Positions 5,205 through 5,446 of a stretch of DNA of 5,446 nucleotides are shown here, one piece after another. The stretch is from Pyrinomonadaceae bacterium (GTDB lineage: Bacteria; Acidobacteriota; Blastocatellia; Pyrinomonadales; Pyrinomonadaceae), in assembly GCA_013695245.1 (NCBI GenBank), contig JACDAW010000093.1, positions 1-5,446 of the forward strand, written 5' to 3'. Under the pieces are notes generated by a model, which saw only the letters and a program-made list of their open reading frames with translations, was not told the origin of the DNA and did not search any database. Within the stretch, counting starts at the first letter, position 1, and each line of letters begins with the position of its first letter. The position numbers and the translations under genes are program-made.

Positions 5205-5446
5205 GTGTCAACATCAACGCCTCGCGCTACAAATCAAATTCTCGTGGCTGACGACGATCCGGCGATCTTACGCCTTGTGACGGCTATCGTCGAAAAGGAA
5301 GGCTACAAAGTTGCTCCGGCGCGCGACGGGCGCGAAGCTTACAAACTTCTCCAGCAGGATAAAGCTACTTTTCTCGCCGCGATATTCGACGTGATGATGC
5401 CGCACATACAGGGGCCGGAACTCGTCCGCTACATGCGCACCGAGCA
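5205..5446 (+). CDS. Response regulator receiver-domain protein (partial, cut by right edge)
   Basis: The visible 80 residues form the first two thirds of a CheY-like receiver domain, the phosphorylation target of a histidine kinase. After a short Ser/Thr-rich start (1-11), strand 1 QILVADDD (11-18) supplies the acidic pocket Asp16-Asp18 that binds Mg2+. Strand 3 AAIFDVMMP (58-66) carries the phospho-acceptor Asp62, and MMPHIQGPEL matches the usual D-x-M-M-P-x-x-x-G loop. The conserved Thr/Ser and Lys of strands 4 and 5 lie beyond the window, as does any output domain, so it cannot be told whether this is a stand-alone CheY/DivK-type regulator or a DNA-binding or enzymatic one. No kinase gene is visible beside it. 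It has its own probable promoter and a good AGGAG site 10 nt before the GTG start. Confidence 0.93.
   Translation, partial: MSTSTPRATNQILVADDDPAILRLVTAIVEKEGYKVAPARDGREAYKLLQQDKATFLAAIFDVMMPHIQGPELVRYMRTE

Noticed and set aside
1..5446. CRISPR array, tRNA, rRNA, insertion sequence, toxin-antitoxin or defence genes
   Set aside because: No regularly spaced repeats, cloverleaf sequences, transposase motifs or paired small genes were seen on either strand.

Overview
The window is an ordinary bacterial chromosomal segment of about 5.4 kb. All recognisable genes lie on the + strand. Order: tail of a probable ftsA, ftsZ, an Hfq-like RNA-binding protein gene, pdxA, an exported M61-family metallopeptidase with a PDZ domain, and the 5' part of a response-regulator gene that runs off the right edge. 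The mix of a moderately GC-rich genome, an ftsZ ending in a classic DVPTFIRKKAD peptide, and an Hfq-like Sm protein carrying a long basic Gly/Ser-rich N-terminal extension is most reminiscent of Acidobacteriota (Blastocatellia type). That placement is an inference from overall look, not proven by any single marker here.

Left part (1-1420): a 13-codon reading frame ending at position 42 reads as an amphipathic C-terminal helix of the kind that ends FtsA. A 127-nt spacer precedes ftsZ. ftsZ is complete, with intact GTPase and T7-loop motifs, a short linker and a conserved C-terminal peptide, and it ends in three consecutive in-frame TAA codons. It is followed by a 17-bp perfect, AT-rich inverted repeat that may be a terminator or a copy of a dispersed palindromic element.

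Middle (1420-3220): a roughly 180-nt leader without a convincing gene or promoter leads into the Hfq-like gene (TTG start), then pdxA 72 nt downstream. PdxA retains every metal- and substrate-binding residue of the E. coli enzyme and should act in DXP-dependent vitamin B6 synthesis. A small inverted repeat sits immediately after pdxA.

Right part (3220-5446): a gene for a secreted or periplasmic M61 peptidase with signal peptide, GGxEH and HEFFH motifs and a C-terminal PDZ domain, then a 77-nt intergenic gap with a good extended -10 promoter and Shine-Dalgarno driving a receiver-domain protein. The genes do not form one obvious pathway: division (ftsA/ftsZ), RNA regulation (Hfq-like), cofactor synthesis (pdxA), extracytoplasmic proteolysis (M61) and signalling (receiver). 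I did not find a defence system, mobile element, CRISPR, tRNA or rRNA. The most distinctive items are the divergent, N-terminally extended Hfq-like protein and the palindrome after ftsZ.
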